Assembly (NCBI RefSeq): GCF_001434115.1
Contig: NZ_AZDW01000051.1
Span: 1 to 64,000, forward strand
Source: Levilactobacillus zymae DSM 19395
Lineage (GTDB): Bacteria; Bacillota; Bacilli; Lactobacillales; Lactobacillaceae
DNA: 64,000 bases
Direction: 5' to 3'
This document shows, one piece after another, positions 44,897 to 54,023 of this stretch. The notes below the pieces were generated by a model, which worked only from the letters and a program-made list of their open reading frames with translations, was not told the origin of the DNA and did no database searches. The translations under genes and the position numbers were made by a program. Numbering within the stretch: position 1 is the first letter of the stretch; each line of letters opens with the position of its first letter.

Positions 44897-45172
44897 TCAA
44901 ATAATTATTGAGAAGTCGGCGAATCGGTGGAAGGGCAGGTCGGTCACGTCAAAGGCCACGACCTTGATCCAGGGGGATAATTGCGGGTGCTGCAAGTGCC
45001 GACGAAAATTGGCTAACGCGGCCGTGGCACCACTGGCGGTGATGGCCACTTGGCCGGTCCCTAGGTTTTGGACGGTACCGGTCACGCCCAGCCGGTCGGC
45101 AATCTGTTTTGCCGTCCAGCGAAAGCCCACACCCTGGACGCGGCCCGAGATTAAATAACGTTGTGTGTGCAC
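44897..45172 (-). CDS. acyP: Acylphosphatase
   Basis: This 91-residue enzyme hydrolyses acyl phosphates. The catalytic Arg is in SGRVQGVGFRW and the catalytic Asn in GTVQNLGTGQV. The start chosen is GTG 45172 with AGAGGTG upstream, which gives the normal family length; an in-frame ATG further upstream lies before the ribosome site. It is divergent from the TrmH methyltransferase, a common arrangement in Firmicutes. Confidence 0.93.
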   Translation of the reverse strand: MHTQRYLISGRVQGVGFRWTAKQIADRLGVTGTVQNLGTGQVAITASGATAALANFRRHLQHPQLSPWIKVVAFDVTDLPFHRFADFSIII

Positions 45173-45282
45173 GAAGAAGCACCTCTTTTCGGAAAACTTT
45201 AGTCCCATCATACTGCGACCGCCCCGGTGTGCCTAGGGATATGGTAGAATTAAGCTAAATTTGAAAACGGGAGTAACTAGCG

Positions 45283-46059
45283 GTGAAAGAAAAAATTACA
45301 TCAAGTCAAAACAAACGCGTCAAGCAGTGGCGGGCCCTAACCAGCAAAAAGGGCCGGAAACAGACCCAAAGTTACCTATTAGAAGGGTGGCATTTGGTGC
45401 AAGAAGCGCTGAAGGCCGACCAACCCATCACGGCGATTCTGGGCACGGCCGACCAGTTAGCGGCCCACGCCGCCGTGCTGCCCAGCGACGTCGACTGCTT
45501 CGAACTAACGGATAGCATTGCTAAGACCATCGGGGATGCCAACACGCCCCAGGGAATCTTTGCCACGATGCCGTTGCCGCACGCGGCCCCGGTCGACCCG
45601 CAAACGGCCCAGGGGGGCTGGCTGTTCTTGGATCAGGTCCAAGACCCCGGGAATATCGGCACCATGGTGCGGACGGCTGACGCAGCGGGTCTGACCGGCG
45701 TGGTCTTTGGCCGGGGGAGTGCGAGTCGTTACCTGCCGAAGGTGTTGCGTTCGATGCAGGGGAGTCAATTTCACGTGCAACTGGTCGAAGCCGACCTGCA
45801 CGACTGGATTCAGGCGTTCACGGCCCGGCACTTGCCGGTCTACGGCACGAACTTGGACCCGCAAGCCCAAGACTACCGCAACGTGGACCCGGTTCCGTTG
45901 GCAGCGGGGGCCGTGGTGATGGGCAACGAAGGTAACGGGATGGCCCCGGATCTGCAGCGCTTGACCACCCGAAATCTGTACATCCCCATCAAGGGTCAAG
46001 CGGAGTCGCTGAACGTGGCGGTCGCGGCCGGTATCGTGATGTTTCGGCTGTTCGGCTGA
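45283..46059 (+). CDS. TrmH/SpoU family RNA 2'-O-methyltransferase
   Basis: This 258-residue SPOUT methyltransferase has an N-terminal L30e-like RNA-binding domain (1-100) and a knotted catalytic domain. Its motifs are FLDQVQDPGNIGTMVRTADAAG (motif 1), VVMGNEGNGMAPDL (motif 2) and IPIKGQAESLNVAVAAGIVMF (motif 3). It resembles YsgA. The target is probably rRNA, but which nucleotide is not known. The GTG start has a GGGAGTAA site. The promoter has TAGAAT with an extended TGG at about 45248. Confidence 0.92.
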   Translation: MKEKITSSQNKRVKQWRALTSKKGRKQTQSYLLEGWHLVQEALKADQPITAILGTADQLAAHAAVLPSDVDCFELTDSIAKTIGDANTPQGIFATMPLPHAAPVDPQTAQGGWLFLDQVQDPGNIGTMVRTADAAGLTGVVFGRGSASRYLPKVLRSMQGSQFHVQLVEADLHDWIQAFTARHLPVYGTNLDPQAQDYRNVDPVPLAAGAVVMGNEGNGMAPDLQRLTTRNLYIPIKGQAESLNVAVAAGIVMFRLFG

Positions 46060-46102
46060 ACGTTAAGAAAGGGTTAATCCCGGGGAAAATAGAACATTTT
46101 CA

Positions 46103-46130
46103 TTGCAATTTGGTGAAAAGCCAGTATGAT
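46103..46130 (+). promoter_or_regulatory. Promoter of the HD-domain gene
   Basis: TTGCAA (46103-46108) and TATGAT (46125-46130) with a 16-base spacer. Confidence 0.65.
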
Positions 46131-46190
46131 ATAGGGTAATTAAAGCATAGTGAGAGAATCGCAAAATTTTAAATGAAAAGGAAGCATTCT

Positions 46191-46688
46191 ATGACCAAAC
46201 TGACTTGGCGTGATGACCCTGAATATCTTGCACTTGTTTCTGATCTGTTGGCGCAGGAACCCGTTCAACGACTGGCGAACTACACCCAACATCACCATTC
46301 AAACCGCTTGGATCACTCCATTTCGGTTTCCTACAACAGTTATTTGATTGCTAAGAAACTGCATTTAAATACTCGAGCCACGGCCCGGGGTGGGTTATTG
46401 CACGATTTGTTCTACTATGATTGGCGGACCACGAAGTTTAATCTGGGGTCCCACGCCTTTATTCACCCGCGGGTGGCGTTGCGTAACGCCGAGAAACTCA
46501 CGGACCTGAGTCCCATGGAAAAAGATATTATTTTAAAGCACATGTGGGGTGCCACGTTGGCGATGCCGAAGTACCGTGAAAGCATGATTGTTTCGTTAGT
46601 CGACGACTACGAAGCTGTTCACGAATTTTCGGGGCCGGCCCGGCAACATGTCCACACTTGGTGGGCTAAGGTGACCCCTAACGCTTAA
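46191..46688 (+). CDS. HD-domain phosphohydrolase of unknown substrate
   Basis: This 165-residue protein has a metal-binding HD core: HHHSNRLDHSISVSYNS with the first His cluster and GGLLHDLFYYD with the HD pair. HPRVALRNAE and a late HMWG region complete it. ATG 46191 has AAAAGGAAG before it; the in-frame ATG at 46173 precedes that site. The overall pattern matches small HD hydrolases common in lactobacilli, but no substrate is known. Confidence 0.85.
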   Translation: MTKLTWRDDPEYLALVSDLLAQEPVQRLANYTQHHHSNRLDHSISVSYNSYLIAKKLHLNTRATARGGLLHDLFYYDWRTTKFNLGSHAFIHPRVALRNAEKLTDLSPMEKDIILKHMWGATLAMPKYRESMIVSLVDDYEAVHEFSGPARQHVHTWWAKVTPNA

Positions 46689-46723
46689 GGTTAACTGATT
46701 CAATTGGTAAAGGAGGCGAAGTG

Positions 46724-47092
46724 ATGATGCAAATGATGTCCACTCAGAAGACCGATGCAACCGTCGACTTCACACTATGTCCCCGGTTTGAACGGACCTT
46801 TTCTTTCTTAGGCAAGAAGTGGAACGGTCTAATCATCGACGTCCTCTTACAGGAAGGGCCCCAACGGTTCCGGGATCTGGCCCACAAGGTGCCGCGGTGT
46901 AGCGACCGGGTGCTGGTGGAACGGCTCAAGGAACTTGAAGAAAACGGCGTCATCGTCCGCCAAACGTTCCCGGATAACGCGCTGATCGAATACGAATTGA
47001 CGCCGAAGGGCCAGGAATTACAGAGCGTCATGACGGCGGTCCACGCGTGGTCCGACAAATGGTCGTGTTCACCGACTCCGACCGAGAAGTAG
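46724..47092 (+). CDS. HxlR-family transcriptional regulator
   Basis: This 122-residue winged-helix protein has the family pattern CPRFERTFSFLGKKWNGLIIDVLLQEGPQRFRDLAHKVPRCSDRVLVERLKELEENGVIVRQ, including the N-terminal Cys that is redox- or aldehyde-sensitive in HypR/YodB-type members. AAGGAGG precedes ATG 46724. No divergent target gene is adjacent, so its regulon is unknown. Confidence 0.9.
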   Translation: MMQMMSTQKTDATVDFTLCPRFERTFSFLGKKWNGLIIDVLLQEGPQRFRDLAHKVPRCSDRVLVERLKELEENGVIVRQTFPDNALIEYELTPKGQELQSVMTAVHAWSDKWSCSPTPTEK

Positions 47093-47121
47093 TTGACAGG
47101 CCGGCGAAAAACCGGTAGTCT
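47093..47121 (+). promoter_or_regulatory. Promoter of the T-box-pheST unit
   Basis: TTGACA at 47093-47098 and TAGTCT at 47116-47121, spacer 17 bases. The -35 box starts at the stop codon of the HxlR gene. Confidence 0.75.
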
Positions 47122-47129
47122 TAAACCGA

Positions 47130-47392
47130 GTTCAATAGCTAAAAACGATGATAGAAAAGTAGTAACCGGGCCGTTTTGCCAGGAAGGGTTTTCCACGACT
47201 GGAAGAAAACCTCAAAACGGACTCAGTGAATTCAGTTCTGGAGTTGTGGTCGGGACTTACGTGCCGTAAGGAATGACCCACCGGTGAATGACCGTTATCA
47301 TGTCTGAGTGTGGCGACGCAATGAGTCGCTGAATCAGGGTGGTACCGCGAAGCGTTTCGTCCCTCTTAATTGAGGGATGGGGCGTTTTTTTT
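47130..47392 (+). promoter_or_regulatory. T-box riboswitch, phenylalanine-specific, upstream of pheST
   Basis: The T-box sequence GGGTGGTACCGCG is at 47337-47349. A terminator with CCCTC/GAGGG and T8 follows. The specifier loop reads GAA-TTC-A with TTC at 47231-47233, a phenylalanine codon, in agreement with pheS downstream. Confidence 0.93.
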
Positions 47393-47438
47393 ATGGCGTC
47401 TGCCCATCGTTGGTATGAGAAGAAATGGAGGATGAAAC

Positions 47439-48485
47439 ATGTCGTTAAAGGATAAACTCACCGAGCTGCGACAAAAGGGCTTGACGGATATTCAACAGTC
47501 TGGCGACCTGAAGGATGTTAATCAGATCCGGGTCAGCTTGTTAGGAAAAAAGGGGCCCATCACCGAAGTCTTACGGGGGATGCGCGACCTCGACGCCAGT
47601 GAACGGCCTAAGGTTGGGGCGTTCGCTAACGAAGTCCGTGACGACTTGACCAACGCGTTGGCCAAGCGGCGCGAAGAATTGGAAAACGCGGTCTTAAACG
47701 CGCGTTTAGCCAAGGAGACCCTGGACGTTACGTTACCAGGCACCCCGGTAGCGAAGGGCGAACCCCACGTGATCCAACAAATTATCGATCAAATTGAGGA
47801 CTTGTTCTTAGGCATGGGTTACCAGGTCTTGAGCGGTCCGGAAGTTGAAGAAGACAAGTACAACTTCGAAATGATGAACTTACCCAAGAACCACCCCGCC
47901 CGGGACATGCAGGATACGTTCTATATCACCAAGGAAATCTTGATGCGGACGCAGACCTCCCCGATGCAGGCCCGGACGCTGGAAAAGCACGACTTTAGCC
48001 AGGGCCCGTTGAAGATGATCTCGCCCGGCGTGGTTTACCGGCGCGATACCGATGACCCGACGCACTCCCACCAATTCCATCAGGTGGAAGGCCTGGTCAT
48101 CGACAAGCACGTCACCATGGCCGACTTGAAGGGGACCTTACAAGTTTTGGCCCACGAACTCTTCGGCGACAAGTTCGACGTGCGGTTACGGCCGAGTTAC
48201 TTCCCGTTCACGGAACCATCCGTGGAAGCCGACATCACCTGCTTCAACTGTGGGGGCAAGGGGTGTAACGTCTGCAAGAACACCGGCTGGATCGAAGTCT
48301 TAGGGGCCGGCATGGTCCACCCGAACGTCTTGAAGATGGCCGGCGTGGATCCCGACGTTTACGGCGGTTTCGCCTTTGGGGTCGGACCCGACCGGTTTGC
48401 GATGCTGAAGTACGGGGTAGACGACATTCGGAATTTCTACTTAAACGATGTGCGCTTCCTCACCCAATTCACGAAGAAAGGATAA
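47439..48485 (+). CDS. pheS: Phenylalanyl-tRNA synthetase alpha subunit
   Basis: This 348-residue catalytic subunit has an N-terminal coiled coil (1-90, rich in Leu, Lys, Arg), then class II motif 2 ([24 protein letters not shown]) and motif 3 ([22 protein letters not shown]). A Cys-rich zinc-like insert ([12 protein letters not shown]) is present, as in Firmicute PheS. The A294-type position is in FAFGVGPDR. It is followed nine bases later by pheT. Confidence 0.98.
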   Translation: MSLKDKLTELRQKGLTDIQQSGDLKDVNQIRVSLLGKKGPITEVLRGMRDLDASERPKVGAFANEVRDDLTNALAKRREELENAVLNARLAKETLDVTLPGTPVAKGEPHVIQQIIDQIEDLFLGMGYQVLSGPEVEEDKYNFEMMNLPKNHPARDMQDTFYITKEILMRTQTSPMQARTLEKHDFSQGPLKMISPGVVYRRDTDDPTHSHQFHQVEGLVIDKHVTMADLKGTLQVLAHELFGDKFDVRLRPSYFPFTEPSVEADITCFNCGGKGCNVCKNTGWIEVLGAGMVHPNVLKMAGVDPDVYGGFAFGVGPDRFAMLKYGVDDIRNFYLNDVRFLTQFTKKG

Positions 48486-48494
48486 TCGCCAACC

Positions 48495-50906
48495 ATGAAG
48501 ATTTCATACAACTGGATTAAAGAATATCTCAATTTAGACGTTTCTGCCGTTGATCTGGCGGAAAAGATCGAACGGACTTCCGTGGAAGTCGACAGCGTGG
48601 TCACGCCCAGCGACGGCTTAAAGAAGATCGTGGTCGGCCACGTCCTTAGTGTCAAGGCCCATCCCGATTCCGACCACTTACACATCTGTGAGATCGACGT
48701 TGGGGACGACGCCCCGTCCCAAATCGTCTGTGGCGCACCGAACATCGCCGAAGGGCAAAACGTGATCGTGGCGTTACCGGGGTCACGGATCGCCGACAAC
48801 GTCAAGATCAAGCGCTCCAAGATGCGCGGGGTCGAATCCGACGGCATGGTCTGTGCCTTACAAGAAATCGGCTTCCCCGAAGAAGTCGTGCCTAAGGACT
48901 ACGTTGACGGCATCTACGTGTTGCCCGCCGACGCCCAACCGGGGGCACCCGTATTCGACCTGTTAGGGATGAACGATAGTCTGATTGACCTTGACGTGAC
49001 GCCTAACCGGGGGGACATGTTGAGCTTGAACGGGACCCTACGCGATTTGGCCGCCATTTACGACCAACCGGTGACGTTAGACACGCCGCACGTGACCGAA
49101 GCCGGCGACGCCATCGACACGCAACTGAGTTTGCACGTCGACGACAGCCTGTCACCACAATACCGGATGCGCTTGGTCCGCGACATCAAGATCGCCCCAA
49201 GTCCGATGTGGTTACAGATTCACCTTTGGAACGCCGGGTTACGGCCAATCAACAACGTGGTGGACATCACCAACTACATCATGTTGAAGTACGGCCAACC
49301 CTTGCACGCCTTTGACTACGGGAAGTTCAGCGGCCAGGACGTTTACGTGCGGACCGCTCAGGCCGGTGAAACGCTGACCACTTTAGACGAAAACGACCAC
49401 GAGTTGGATCCCAGCGACATCGTGATTGCCGACAGCCAGGCACCCATCGCCTTAGCCGGGGTCATGGGGGGCTTATCCACGGCCATCAGTGACCAGACCG
49501 TCACGGTCGCCATCGAAGCCGCCGTGTTCGAACACGACCACATCCGGAAGGCCGCCCAACGTCACCACCTGCACACCGACGCGTCCCAACGCTTCGAACG
49601 GGGCGTCAACCAAGCCGGGGTCCAAGACGCCTTGGACGCCGCCGCTCAGATGCTGACCGAATTAGCGGCCGGCACGGTGCAGACCGGAACGGCCGTGGGC
49701 AGTAACCACCAGCCCGAACCAGCCGTGATCCCGTTGACCTTGACGCACGTGAACGCCGTGCTCGGGACCGAATTAACCATGGACCAAGTCAGTCACATCT
49801 TGGAAACGTTAGGCTTCACCGTCAAAGTTACCGGCGACGACCTGACCGTCACGGTGCCGATTCGGCGCAACGACATCCACATTCCGGCCGACTTATTGGA
49901 AGAAATCGCCCGGATCTACGGCTACGACAACCTGCCCGTGACCTTACCGACGGGCCGGATGACCCAGGGCCGGTTGACGCCGGCGCAACGCTTGATGCGC
50001 GCCACGCGCAAGTCGCTGGAAGGCTTAGGCTTGAACCAAGCCATTTCCTACGCGTTGACCACCGAAGATAAGGCTAAGATGTTCTTGACCCATCCGGACA
50101 GTCAGGTCACCAAGCTGGCTTGGCCGATGAGTGTGGACCACGCGGTCTTACGGATGAACATGGTCACCGGGTTGTTAGACGATATCGCTTACAACACCGC
50201 CCGGAAGGTCAAGGACGTGGCCTTGTACGAACAAGGACGGGTCTTCTACCGCCAGGACGGTCAGGATCGTCCGGCCGAAGAGGAACACATCGCCGGCGCC
50301 ATCACGGGCCAACTGGTGCCCGCTGCTTGGAACCAACCGGCCCAAGACGTGGACTTCTACCAGCTGAAGGGTATCGTGGCGGCTTATCTGCAAGACATGG
50401 CGGTCAAGGGCGACGTGACCTACGAACCCAACACCGAGATGCCGGAAATGCACCCAGGGCGGACCGCGGACATTTTGATCCACGGGCACAAGATCGGGTT
50501 CATGGGCCAGGTTCACCCGACGATTGCCAAGCGTTTCAAGATCGGGGCGACCTACGTCTTCGACCTGAACCTGCAGGCCATCATCGACATGCCGAAGCAA
50601 GAAAACCAATACGACGTGATCTCACGCTACCCAGCGATCACCCGGGACATTGCGATGTTGGTCGACGATGCCGTGACTAACGACCAAGTCGTCGCGTTGA
50701 TCGAACGGCGCGGTGGGGCGTACCTGCAGTCCGTGAAGTTGTTCGACGTGTACGACGGCGTGAAGGTGCCGAAGGGCAAGAAGTCGCTGGCCTACACGCT
50801 GACCTACCAAGACAAGCACGCCACGTTGGTCGACGACGCGGTCACGCAAGCCTTCGAAAAGGTCACGAAACGCTTACAGGACGAATTGGGCGCTGAAATT
50901 CGCTAG
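48495..50906 (+). CDS. pheT: Phenylalanyl-tRNA synthetase beta subunit
   Basis: This 803-residue subunit completes the alpha2-beta2 enzyme. It has an N-terminal OB fold (40-150, GHVLSVKAHPDSDHLHICEIDVG) like that of YtpR, the B3/B4 editing domain (about 210-390), B5, a class II-like core, and a C-terminal anticodon-binding FDX-ACB domain (710-800). Normal length; no defects seen. Confidence 0.98.
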   Translation: MKISYNWIKEYLNLDVSAVDLAEKIERTSVEVDSVVTPSDGLKKIVVGHVLSVKAHPDSDHLHICEIDVGDDAPSQIVCGAPNIAEGQNVIVALPGSRIADNVKIKRSKMRGVESDGMVCALQEIGFPEEVVPKDYVDGIYVLPADAQPGAPVFDLLGMNDSLIDLDVTPNRGDMLSLNGTLRDLAAIYDQPVTLDTPHVTEAGDAIDTQLSLHVDDSLSPQYRMRLVRDIKIAPSPMWLQIHLWNAGLRPINNVVDITNYIMLKYGQPLHAFDYGKFSGQDVYVRTAQAGETLTTLDENDHELDPSDIVIADSQAPIALAGVMGGLSTAISDQTVTVAIEAAVFEHDHIRKAAQRHHLHTDASQRFERGVNQAGVQDALDAAAQMLTELAAGTVQTGTAVGSNHQPEPAVIPLTLTHVNAVLGTELTMDQVSHILETLGFTVKVTGDDLTVTVPIRRNDIHIPADLLEEIARIYGYDNLPVTLPTGRMTQGRLTPAQRLMRATRKSLEGLGLNQAISYALTTEDKAKMFLTHPDSQVTKLAWPMSVDHAVLRMNMVTGLLDDIAYNTARKVKDVALYEQGRVFYRQDGQDRPAEEEHIAGAITGQLVPAAWNQPAQDVDFYQLKGIVAAYLQDMAVKGDVTYEPNTEMPEMHPGRTADILIHGHKIGFMGQVHPTIAKRFKIGATYVFDLNLQAIIDMPKQENQYDVISRYPAITRDIAMLVDDAVTNDQVVALIERRGGAYLQSVKLFDVYDGVKVPKGKKSLAYTLTYQDKHATLVDDAVTQAFEKVTKRLQDELGAEIR

Positions 50907-50925
50907 AATTCGTTAAAAACCGGTG

Positions 50926-50962
50926 AAAACGCGGACAGTCCTCCGGGATTGTGCGCGTTTTT
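50926..50962 (+). terminator. Terminator of pheST
   Basis: AAAACGCG pairs with CGCGTTTT, with inner GACAGTCC/GGATTGTG pairing, and is followed by a short T tract. Confidence 0.8.
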
Positions 50963-51029
50963 AGCGATTGAAAAGATTACATTTTTGTCAAAGTGGGTCT
51001 TGCCGGTTTTCGTCAGCCCCGAAGTTCTG

Positions 51030-51035
51030 TATAAT
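51030..51035 (+). promoter_or_regulatory. -10 element of mltG-udk-greA
   Basis: A perfect TATAAT lies 34 bases before the mltG TTG start. The ATG at 51046 would be only a few bases from the transcription start, which argues against it as the translation start. Confidence 0.6.
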
Positions 51036-51069
51036 GTAGAAGACTATGGCAGAGAACGGAGGAAAAAAG

Positions 51070-52206
51070 TTGGATAATGGCACGGATCCTACGCCTACTC
51101 GTCAGTCCAAAGGGCCCAAGCGCAGTTCGTTTGGCCGGCGGATCATGGTGGGTGTGGCCAGTTTATTAGTCATTTTAGCAGTGGCGATTGGTATTTTCGG
51201 GTATCAGTATTTCCAATCGGCGTTAAAACCCTTAGATACCAGTAACGATAACGTGGTACAGGTCCACGTACCGATGGGGGCCACGTCGAATAAGATCGGA
51301 CAGATCTTACAAGACAAGAAGGTGGTCAAGAGTGGGATGGTCTTTAACTACTACGTGAAATCCCACAAATTCACGAACTTTCGGGCGGGGTACTACCAGT
51401 TGAAACCCTCGATGACGCTCAACACGATCGCCAAACGGTTACAACTTGGTGGGTCGGCTGAACCGATTCAGAGTACGGCCGGTAAGGTCTTAGTCCGCGA
51501 GGGGGAGACGGTCGACCAGTTAGCCGCCGAGATCCCGATTCAAACGGACTTCACCAAGAAGGAATTCCTGAGTCTGATGAAGGACCAGACCTTCTTTAAC
51601 CAGTTGGCCGCCCGGTACCCGCAGTTACTGAGTTCGGCCAAGCAGGCCAAAAACGTCCGGTATCGCCTAGAAGGTTATCTGGCACCCGCCACGTATCAGG
51701 CCGGCAAGAAGATGACGTTAAAGCAACTCATCACGGCGATGGTGGCCAAGACGGACCAGAACTTACAGCCGAGTTACAAGACCATCAAGAAGCAAAAGCT
51801 GACCGTCCAGGAGACGCTGACGCTGGCTTCGTTGGTCGAACGCGAAGGGGTCAGTCAGACCGACCGCGATAAGATCGCCGGGGTCTTCCTCAACCGGATC
51901 GACGCCAATATGGCGCTCCAATCCGATATTGCCGTGCAGTACGCGTTGAAGACCACCAAGAAGAACCTGACTTACAAGGACTTAAAGGTCAAGTCGCCGT
52001 ATAACCTGTACATTCATACGGGTTACGGGCCCGGACCGTTCGATAGCCCGAGTGTCTCTTCCGTCAAGGCGGTGCTTCATCCCGCGGCACGGAGTAAAAA
52101 TTACTACTACTTCATTGCGAATACCAAGACCGGGAAGGTATACTTCTCGACCACGTATGACCAGCATCAATCATTAACCAGTTCACTAGCAAGCGATAAT
52201 AAGTAA
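51070..52206 (+). CDS. mltG: Endolytic murein transglycosylase MltG (YceG-like)
   Basis: This 378-residue membrane enzyme cuts nascent glycan strands and interacts with the elongation machinery. A short basic cytoplasmic part (1-25) is followed by one membrane helix, a LysM-like subdomain and the catalytic domain with LVEREGVSQTDRDKIAGVFLNR (Glu about 258). YNLYIHTGYGPGPFDSPS is conserved in the family. TTG 51070 has a perfect GGAGG at a seven-base spacing. Confidence 0.93.
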   Translation: MDNGTDPTPTRQSKGPKRSSFGRRIMVGVASLLVILAVAIGIFGYQYFQSALKPLDTSNDNVVQVHVPMGATSNKIGQILQDKKVVKSGMVFNYYVKSHKFTNFRAGYYQLKPSMTLNTIAKRLQLGGSAEPIQSTAGKVLVREGETVDQLAAEIPIQTDFTKKEFLSLMKDQTFFNQLAARYPQLLSSAKQAKNVRYRLEGYLAPATYQAGKKMTLKQLITAMVAKTDQNLQPSYKTIKKQKLTVQETLTLASLVEREGVSQTDRDKIAGVFLNRIDANMALQSDIAVQYALKTTKKNLTYKDLKVKSPYNLYIHTGYGPGPFDSPSVSSVKAVLHPAARSKNYYYFIANTKTGKVYFSTTYDQHQSLTSSLASDNK

Positions 52207-52218
52207 AGGACGGCGACA

Positions 52219-52893
52219 GTGTTGGCAGATAAGAAACGACCGATCATTATTGGGGTAACCGGGGGTTCCGGTAGCGGGAAGACGACCGTTAGTCGGGCCA
52301 TTTTCAATCAATTAGTGGGTCATTCCATCATGATCTTACAGCAGGATTCCTACTACAAGGATCAAGCGGACATGACCATGGAAGAACGTAAGGCGGTCAA
52401 CTATGACCATCCCTTGACGTTTGATACGGACTTACTGATTACGCAATTGAAACAACTCTTGCGGTACGAACCCATCGAAAAACCGGTTTACGACTACAAC
52501 TTGTTCACGCGTAGTGACAAGACGATTCACCAGGAACCCCGCGACGTCATCATCTTGGAAGGAATCTTGATCTTAGATGACGAACGGCTTCGCGACCTGA
52601 TGGACATCAAGGTCTTCGTCGATACGGATGACGACATTCGCATCATTCGGCGGATCCAACGGGACATGAACGAACGGGATCGGTCCCTGGAATCCATCAT
52701 CGGGCAGTACCTGAAGACGGTCAAACCCATGTACCATCAATTCGTGGAACCCACGAAGCGGTATGCCGACATTATCGTGCCCGAGGGGGGCGAAAACCAA
52801 GTCGCCATCGACCTACTGGTCACGAAGATTCGGGCGATCCTGGAAGCTCACGGGAATAAAGAAGTCTTTGACAATCAAGATACCACCATTTAA
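52219..52893 (+). CDS. udk: Uridine kinase
   Basis: This 224-residue P-loop kinase phosphorylates uridine and cytidine in pyrimidine salvage. Walker A is GGSGSGKTT (residues 15-23). QQDSYYKD and NYDHPLTFD (nucleoside-binding Asp) are family motifs. The GTG start follows AAAGGACGG. It lies 12 bases after mltG and before greA, as in many Firmicutes. Confidence 0.96.
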   Translation: MLADKKRPIIIGVTGGSGSGKTTVSRAIFNQLVGHSIMILQQDSYYKDQADMTMEERKAVNYDHPLTFDTDLLITQLKQLLRYEPIEKPVYDYNLFTRSDKTIHQEPRDVIILEGILILDDERLRDLMDIKVFVDTDDDIRIIRRIQRDMNERDRSLESIIGQYLKTVKPMYHQFVEPTKRYADIIVPEGGENQVAIDLLVTKIRAILEAHGNKEVFDNQDTTI

Positions 52894-52987
52894 GATGGGG
52901 GAGTCAGCACTGGCGGGTAAACGCCAGCAACGTGACGGTCAAGTGACCGTTAACTAAAAAATTAAAGGTGTAAAAGGGGTGGCCATT

Positions 52988-53464
52988 GTGGCAGAAGACA
53001 AAATGTATCCAATGACTGAAGAAGGTAAGGAGAAACTGCAAACCGAACTGGAAGATTTAAAGACGGTTCAGCGGCCAAAGGTCATCGAACGAATCAAGAT
53101 TGCCCGGTCTTACGGGGACCTTTCGGAAAACTCCGAATACGAATCCGCTAAGGACGAACAAAGTATGCTGGAAACCCGGATCAGCACGGTGGAACGCATG
53201 CTGCAGTACGCCCAGATCATCGACAACGATGGGACGGACAAGGACGAAATCTCCGTGGGAAAGAAAGTGACCTTCAAGGAACTTCCCGACGAAGATCCCG
53301 AAGAATACACCATCGTGGGTGCGGCGGAAGCCGACCCGATGGCGGGGAAGATCTCGAACGATTCACCCATCGCCAAGGGCCTGTTAGGTCACCGGGTGGG
53401 TGAAAACGTCACCTTCCCGACGCCCGGCGGAGACATGACCGTCGAAGTCTTAAAGGTTGAATAG
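52988..53464 (+). CDS. greA: Transcription elongation factor GreA
   Basis: This 158-residue factor rescues backtracked RNA polymerase. Residues 5-75 form the coiled coil, with the acidic tip at [18 protein letters not shown]. The C-terminal FKBP-like domain holds GRISNDSP-type and [17 protein letters not shown] motifs. GTG 52988 gives the normal length, with AAAGGGG eight bases upstream. An in-frame GTG at 52979 overlaps the ribosome site. Two short inverted repeats lie between udk and greA (52910-52955). Confidence 0.96.
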   Translation: MAEDKMYPMTEEGKEKLQTELEDLKTVQRPKVIERIKIARSYGDLSENSEYESAKDEQSMLETRISTVERMLQYAQIIDNDGTDKDEISVGKKVTFKELPDEDPEEYTIVGAAEADPMAGKISNDSPIAKGLLGHRVGENVTFPTPGGDMTVEVLKVE

Positions 53465-53479
53465 GCCCGATTAACGGGT

Positions 53480-53510
53480 AAAGGGGTCGGCAGCGTGCCG
53501 GCCCCTTTTT
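53480..53510 (+). terminator. Terminator of mltG-udk-greA
   Basis: AAAGGGGTCGGC pairs with GCCGGCCCCTTT around a five-base loop and is followed by T5. Confidence 0.88.
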
Positions 53511-53648
53511 GTGGCTCGTGATTTTAACGTGTCAGCAATTAAATTGTTAGCAATTAAATGGAGTGTTCCACTTGTCAAAGCGCCCCCAAACATGGTATAA
53601 AGGGAACTGAAAACGGATTCACAGTCTGGTTAAGAGGAGCATAACATT

Positions 53649-53951
53649 ATGAAGATTACGGTAACGGATGCAGCAAGCAAGTGGTTCCGCGAAGAAATGG
53701 GCATGACGGGACGGGGAATTCGCTTCTTTGGCAAGGTCTACGGGAAGACGCCCGTGCACCAAGGCTTCTCGTTGGGGATGACCCCCGACGATGCGCCCCG
53801 TGATCCCGTGGTCACCGCCAAAAAAGACGACGTGACCTACTACATTACCGAGGGGGACGAATGGTTCTTCGTGGGGTACGACCTCACGGTGGACTACGAC
53901 CCGAAGACTGACGGTCCAACTTATATTTATACCGAAAACGGCGAACTTTAG
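53649..53951 (+). CDS. HesB/IscA-like domain protein without cysteines
   Basis: This 100-residue protein has the fold pattern of the HesB/IscA-like family (MKITVTDAASKWFREEMG, then GFSLGMTPDD and YDLTVDYD). It contains no cysteine at all, so it cannot bind an iron-sulfur cluster in the usual way. This Cys-free subgroup (YneR-like) is common in Firmicutes and its function is unknown. AAGAGGAG precedes the ATG, and a terminator follows directly. Confidence 0.8.
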   Translation: MKITVTDAASKWFREEMGMTGRGIRFFGKVYGKTPVHQGFSLGMTPDDAPRDPVVTAKKDDVTYYITEGDEWFFVGYDLTVDYDPKTDGPTYIYTENGEL

Positions 53952-53959
53952 CCCAAACA

Positions 53960-53992
53960 AAAACGCGAGTACACTGACTGTGCTCGCGTTTT
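53960..53992. terminator. Bidirectional terminator between converging genes
   Basis: AAAACGCGAG pairs perfectly with CTCGCGTTTT, with an inner CACTGACTGTG loop, serving both the HesB-like gene and the minus-strand YfhO gene. Confidence 0.88.
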
Positions 53993-54023
53993 GACGTTCT
54001 ATGAGATTCTAAAGCGTTGCAGC

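Noticed and set aside
46173-46190. Upstream ATG as start of the HD-domain gene
   Set aside because: It lies before the AAAAGGAAG ribosome site, which fits the ATG at 46191.
52905-52960. Short inverted repeats between udk and greA as a terminator
   Set aside because: The stems are short and no T run follows; the genes are probably co-transcribed.
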